DNA of 7,127 nt from DATDRQ01 sp035291645 (GTDB lineage Bacteria > Chloroflexota > Anaerolineae > Anaerolineales > UBA4823). Shown piece after piece: positions 4,755 through 7,127 of this stretch. The notes beneath the pieces were generated by a model, which had not been told where the DNA came from, did not search any database, and worked only from the letters and a program-made list of their open reading frames with translations. The first letter of the stretch is position 1. The number at the start of each line of letters is the position of its first letter. The stretch lies in NCBI GenBank assembly GCA_035291645.1, contig DATDRQ010000372.1, positions 1 to 7,127 of the forward strand. The letters are read 5' to 3'. Made by a program: the position numbers and the translations under genes.

Positions 4755-5522
4755 ATGTTCTACACCCAACCCACCTATCTCGGGATAGACCCGACTGCCA
4801 GCGGCAGGCCGATTACCTATGCGGCGCTGGGCGAGCATCACGAGCTGCTGGCGCTCGGCCAGGGCGATATGGAGCAGGTGCTGGCCTTCGTTGCCGGCCA
4901 GCAGGCCGCGCTGGTAGCCGTTTGTGCGCCGCGCCGCCCGAACTGCGGACTGATGCGGCGGGAAGAGGTGCGCGAGCGCCTGTCCCCGCCGCCCCGACCT
5001 GGCCGCTGGCATGATTTCCGCCTGGCGGAATACCAGCTGCGCCAGCACAATATCACCATCCCGCGCACGATGGCAGACGAATCCCGCTGCCCGGGCTGGA
5101 TGCGCACCGGTTTCGCCGTGTACCAGCGCCTGGAGCAGCTGGGCTACCCGGCATACACAGAGGGGCAGGCGGCCAACCAGAGCCTGGAAGCTTACCCGCA
5201 CGCCTGTTTCACGACTCTGCTGGGGCATATCCCTCTGCCCAAGCACACCCTGGAAGGCCGGCTGCAGCGCCAGCTGATCCTGCACGAGATCGGCCTGCAC
5301 ATCCCGGACCCGATGCTGGTTTTCGAAGAGATCACCCGCTACCGCTTGCTGCAAGGCATTCTCCCGTTAGACTCCCTCTATTCGCCCCAGGAGCTGGATG
5401 CCCTGGTCGCCGCCTATACAGCCTGGATGGCGGGGACGAAGCCCGGGCAGGTTACCCTGCTCGGGGATGCCGAAGAGGGCTTCCTGATCCTTCCGGTTGG
5501 CGAGATTAAAGGACGATATTAA
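4755..5522 (+). CDS. DUF429 family protein (predicted RNase H-fold nuclease)
   Basis: This 255-residue protein fits DUF429, a family predicted to have an RNase H-like nuclease fold but without an assigned role. Visible family features are an opening strand YLGIDPTASG (8-17) with D12; VAVCAPRRPN (54-63); a Trp/Arg-rich middle (WHDFRLAEYQLRQHNI, 85-100); LEAYPHACF (144-152) with E145; PKHTLEGRLQRQL (162-174); and ELDALVAAYTAW (213-224), followed by EEGFLILPV. The second block is where many DUF429 proteins have a D-x-P acid; here it is Cys57. The start at 4755 has no Shine-Dalgarno, but no better start lies nearby and residues 8-17 must be included. The stop is created within a 13-bp tandem duplication, and the kinase gene begins 7 nt later, so the two are very likely co-transcribed. 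Confidence 0.82.
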   Translation: MFYTQPTYLGIDPTASGRPITYAALGEHHELLALGQGDMEQVLAFVAGQQAALVAVCAPRRPNCGLMRREEVRERLSPPPRPGRWHDFRLAEYQLRQHNITIPRTMADESRCPGWMRTGFAVYQRLEQLGYPAYTEGQAANQSLEAYPHACFTTLLGHIPLPKHTLEGRLQRQLILHEIGLHIPDPMLVFEEITRYRLLQGILPLDSLYSPQELDALVAAYTAWMAGTKPGQVTLLGDAEEGFLILPVGEIKGRY

Positions 5523-5530
5523 AGGACCTA
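5505..5530 (+). repeat. 13-bp tandem direct repeat at the DUF429/kinase junction
   Basis: ATTAAAGGAC occurs at 5505-5514 and again at 5518-5527, a period of 13 bp. The second copy supplies the AAAGGA Shine-Dalgarno (5521-5526) three nt before the kinase ATG. The stop of DUF429 (TAA, 5520-5522) also lies in the second copy. With a single copy the DUF429 and kinase frames would be continuous, with no stop between them. Confidence 0.8.
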
Positions 5531-6447
5531 TGCCGAAACACAAAGCCAAGTTGATCATCAACCCGAACGCCGGTCTTGGCCGCGCCTGGCGGTTGGGCTC
5601 CGACCTGCGCCCGATCGTGGAGGAATTCGGCGGAGCGGATTGGACGGGCACGGTGTATCCCACGCATGCCACCGAGCTGGCCATCCAGGCAGCTGAGGAA
5701 GGCTACGAGCTGATCATCGCCGTCGGCGGGGATGGGACGAACCACGAGGTGATCAACGGGCTGATGCAGATCCCGGCTGAACGGCGCCCAAAACTTGGGG
5801 TGATCCCGGTAGGAACGGGCAACGATTTTGCGTTCAATGTCGGCATGGAGACGCGCCCGGAGGTCGCCATGCGCCAGGTATTTAACGGCAACTCCAAGAG
5901 GATCGACGTGGCGAAAGTTGTCGACAGTCACGGGCGGTGTGAGTATTGGGATAATACCTTTGGGATCGGATTCGATGCGACCGTCACCATCCGCTCGCGG
6001 CGCGTTCCGATCGTGAAAGGTTTCCTGGTCTACCTGATCTCGGTGCTGCAGACGATTATGCTCAACCACGAGGCGGCTCAGCTGCAGATCAAGACGGACA
6101 CGGAAGAATGGGAGAGCGACTCGTTGATGCTGGTGCTGTGCAACGGGCCGCGCGAGGGAGGCGGCTTCGTGGTTGCCCCAAACGCCAAGGTTGACGATGG
6201 CTTGCTGGATTATGCCATGATCCGGCGTGTGTCCCGCCCGATGATGTTCCGCCTGCTTCCTGAGGTGATGAAGGGCACCCATGGCCGATTTAAGTCCGTG
6301 CGCATCGGGAATTTCCGGCAGATGAAGATTCAGTCCGATCGCCCGTTGATCATCCATAACGATGGGGAAATCTTTGCCGGCTTCGGAACGGATGTCCGCC
6401 AACTCAGCGTCGAAATTCTGCCTGGAGCGCTGGAGGTCATGGTCTAA
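5530..6447 (+). CDS. Diacylglycerol kinase family lipid kinase (YegS/BmrU/DagK type)
   Basis: This 305-residue cytosolic or membrane-associated kinase is predicted to phosphorylate a lipid hydroxyl, such as diacylglycerol or a related lipid, with ATP. The N-terminal domain has LIINPNAGLG (9-18), the nucleotide-binding signature VGGDGTNHEVINGL (65-78) and PVGTGNDFA (93-101). The C-terminal beta-rich domain has FGIGFDA (144-150), CNGPREGGGFVVAPNAKVDDGLLD (204-227) and IHNDGE (275-280), whose acidic end matches the conserved DGE of the family. Length is normal (about 300). The frame opens earlier with a TTG at 5497, but that would overlap DUF429 and add 11 unrelated residues; the ATG at 5530 begins just before the first strand and follows AAAGGA, so it is preferred. 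It sits 7 nt after DUF429 and 36 bp before the next gene. Lipid substrate is not readable from sequence. Confidence 0.93.
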   Translation: MPKHKAKLIINPNAGLGRAWRLGSDLRPIVEEFGGADWTGTVYPTHATELAIQAAEEGYELIIAVGGDGTNHEVINGLMQIPAERRPKLGVIPVGTGNDFAFNVGMETRPEVAMRQVFNGNSKRIDVAKVVDSHGRCEYWDNTFGIGFDATVTIRSRRVPIVKGFLVYLISVLQTIMLNHEAAQLQIKTDTEEWESDSLMLVLCNGPREGGGFVVAPNAKVDDGLLDYAMIRRVSRPMMFRLLPEVMKGTHGRFKSVRIGNFRQMKIQSDRPLIIHNDGEIFAGFGTDVRQLSVEILPGALEVMV

Positions 6448-6483
6448 AGCACCGGCCCGCCTCCTGCTATCTTTTCTAACCAT

Positions 6484-7127
6484 ATGCCCAGCCTGGCTCA
6501 CACCCTGCAAGGCCATGACCCTGGATACCTGCTGATCGTCGCCAAATACCTGGGCGTGCAGCTGGGCGCGGCCAACCCACAAAAGGCTCTCGAAGCGCTG
6601 GTTGAGGGGATGCAGGATCGGAGCCGGCTGGGGGAGGCGCTTGGCGAACTGCCGGCAGATGGGCAAGCTGCCCTGGAGGATTTGCTGAAAAGCGGGGGGC
6701 GGCTGCCCTGGTCTCTCTTCATCCGGCGTTACGGACCGGTGCGCGAGATGGGCGCCGGCCGCCGGGACCGGGAGCGGCCGCATCTCTCCCTGGTCTCTGC
6801 AACCGAACAACTGTGGTACCGGGCGCTGGTGGGGCGAGCTTTCTTCGACACTCCGGATGGGCCCGAAGAGTTTGCCTACATCCCGGAAGACTTGCTGCCG
6901 CTGCTACCGGCTTTACCAGCCAGGCCCGGCGCGCCGCCCGGGCGCCCCGCCTCTCCCGCAGAGCGCAGGCATCCTACCCCGGCCAGCGATCGTCTCCTGG
7001 ATGACGCCTGTACACTGCTGGCCGCGTTGCGCCTGGCCCTTCCATTCGAAGAGGCCCCGCTAATTCATGCCAGCGCCTCTCAGCCGCTGACTCCAGCCGC
7101 GCTCCAGCAACTGCTGGCTTCGGCCGG
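6484..7127 (+). CDS. Helicase-associated-domain-like protein, N-terminal part (truncated by window end)
   Basis: The frame is open from the ATG at 6484 to the right edge, 214 codons and 2 bases. The protein begins MPSLAHTLQGHDPGYLLIVAKYLG, then LGELPADGQAALEDLLKSGGRLPWSLFIRRYGPVREMGAGRRDRERPHLSLVSATEQLWYRALVGRAFFDTPDGPEEFAYIPEDLLPLLP (53-142 in part), then a Pro/Ala/Arg-rich linker (143-170) and another helical stretch. I recall this pattern from large Chloroflexota proteins annotated as helicase-associated (XPB/Ssl2-like wing-domain) proteins that lack a complete helicase motor. No helicase motif is visible in this part. The start has no clear Shine-Dalgarno; it lies 36 bp after the kinase stop with no convincing terminator between them. 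Codon use matches the neighbours. Gene is secure; the domain assignment is tentative, from memory. Confidence 0.72.
   Translation, partial: MPSLAHTLQGHDPGYLLIVAKYLGVQLGAANPQKALEALVEGMQDRSRLGEALGELPADGQAALEDLLKSGGRLPWSLFIRRYGPVREMGAGRRDRERPHLSLVSATEQLWYRALVGRAFFDTPDGPEEFAYIPEDLLPLLPALPARPGAPPGRPASPAERRHPTPASDRLLDDACTLLAALRLALPFEEAPLIHASASQPLTPAALQQLLASA

Noticed and set aside
5497..5529. TTG start for the lipid kinase
   Set aside because: It would overlap DUF429 and add residues without family counterpart, whereas the ATG at 5530 has an adjacent AAAGGA.
6449..6478. Possible terminator between the kinase and the next gene (AGCA...TGCT followed by ATCTTTTC)
   Set aside because: Only four base pairs form the outer stem with no stable inner helix, and the T run is interrupted.
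5506..6810. 434-codon minus-strand open frame opposite the lipid kinase
   Set aside because: It is antisense to the kinase and the start of the next gene, and composition is that of a shadow frame.

Overview
The window is high-GC bacterial DNA, about 68% G+C in a hand-counted coding line. It has six genuine protein genes typical of a chromosome plus one small, AT-richer intruder. The style of the CatI/CatJ-like CoA-transferase, the DUF429 protein and the 'GRRDRE...LWYRALVGRAFFDTPDGPEEFAYIP' type protein at the right edge suggests a Chloroflexota bacterium, perhaps Anaerolineae. That is inference from remembered family members, not from a search.

Left half, minus strand (4586 down to 1). A good sigma70-type promoter (TTGACT, 17 bp, TATACT) and a leader of about 120 nt carrying a strong hairpin precede a P5C-dehydrogenase-like aldehyde dehydrogenase. 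It is followed by the two subunits (A then B) of a class I CoA-transferase most like CatI/CatJ (3-oxoadipate CoA-transferase) and GctA/GctB. A probable intrinsic terminator overlaps the stop codon of subunit B. Beyond it, and running off the window, is a CPBP-type membrane protease homologue. The dehydrogenase and transferase probably serve one catabolic route, an aldehyde oxidised to an acid and an acid activated to its CoA ester, but the substrates cannot be read from the sequence.

The most unusual object sits between the two transferase subunit genes. It is a 470-bp cassette (1413-1882) bounded by perfect 20-bp inverted repeats and containing only a GxxExxY-family gene (PD-(D/E)XK nuclease fold), in operon orientation and at about 43% G+C. 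Each repeat arm holds two direct copies of CACGAATT spaced 9 bp apart. Deleting the cassette in silico keeps the stop codon of subunit A and leaves 7 nt before the subunit B start, the expected spacing of an uninterrupted operon. There is no transposase and no visible target duplication. It looks like a minimal mobile element, or an IVS-like unit whose RNA could form a stem bracketing the insert.

Right half, plus strand (4755 to the end). A DUF429 protein, a diacylglycerol-kinase-family lipid kinase and a truncated helicase-associated-domain protein are tightly packed and co-directional. A 13-bp tandem duplication at the DUF429/kinase junction carries the kinase Shine-Dalgarno and creates the DUF429 stop. 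The divergent intergenic region 4437-4754 holds the leftward promoter, the leader hairpin and only weak rightward promoter candidates.
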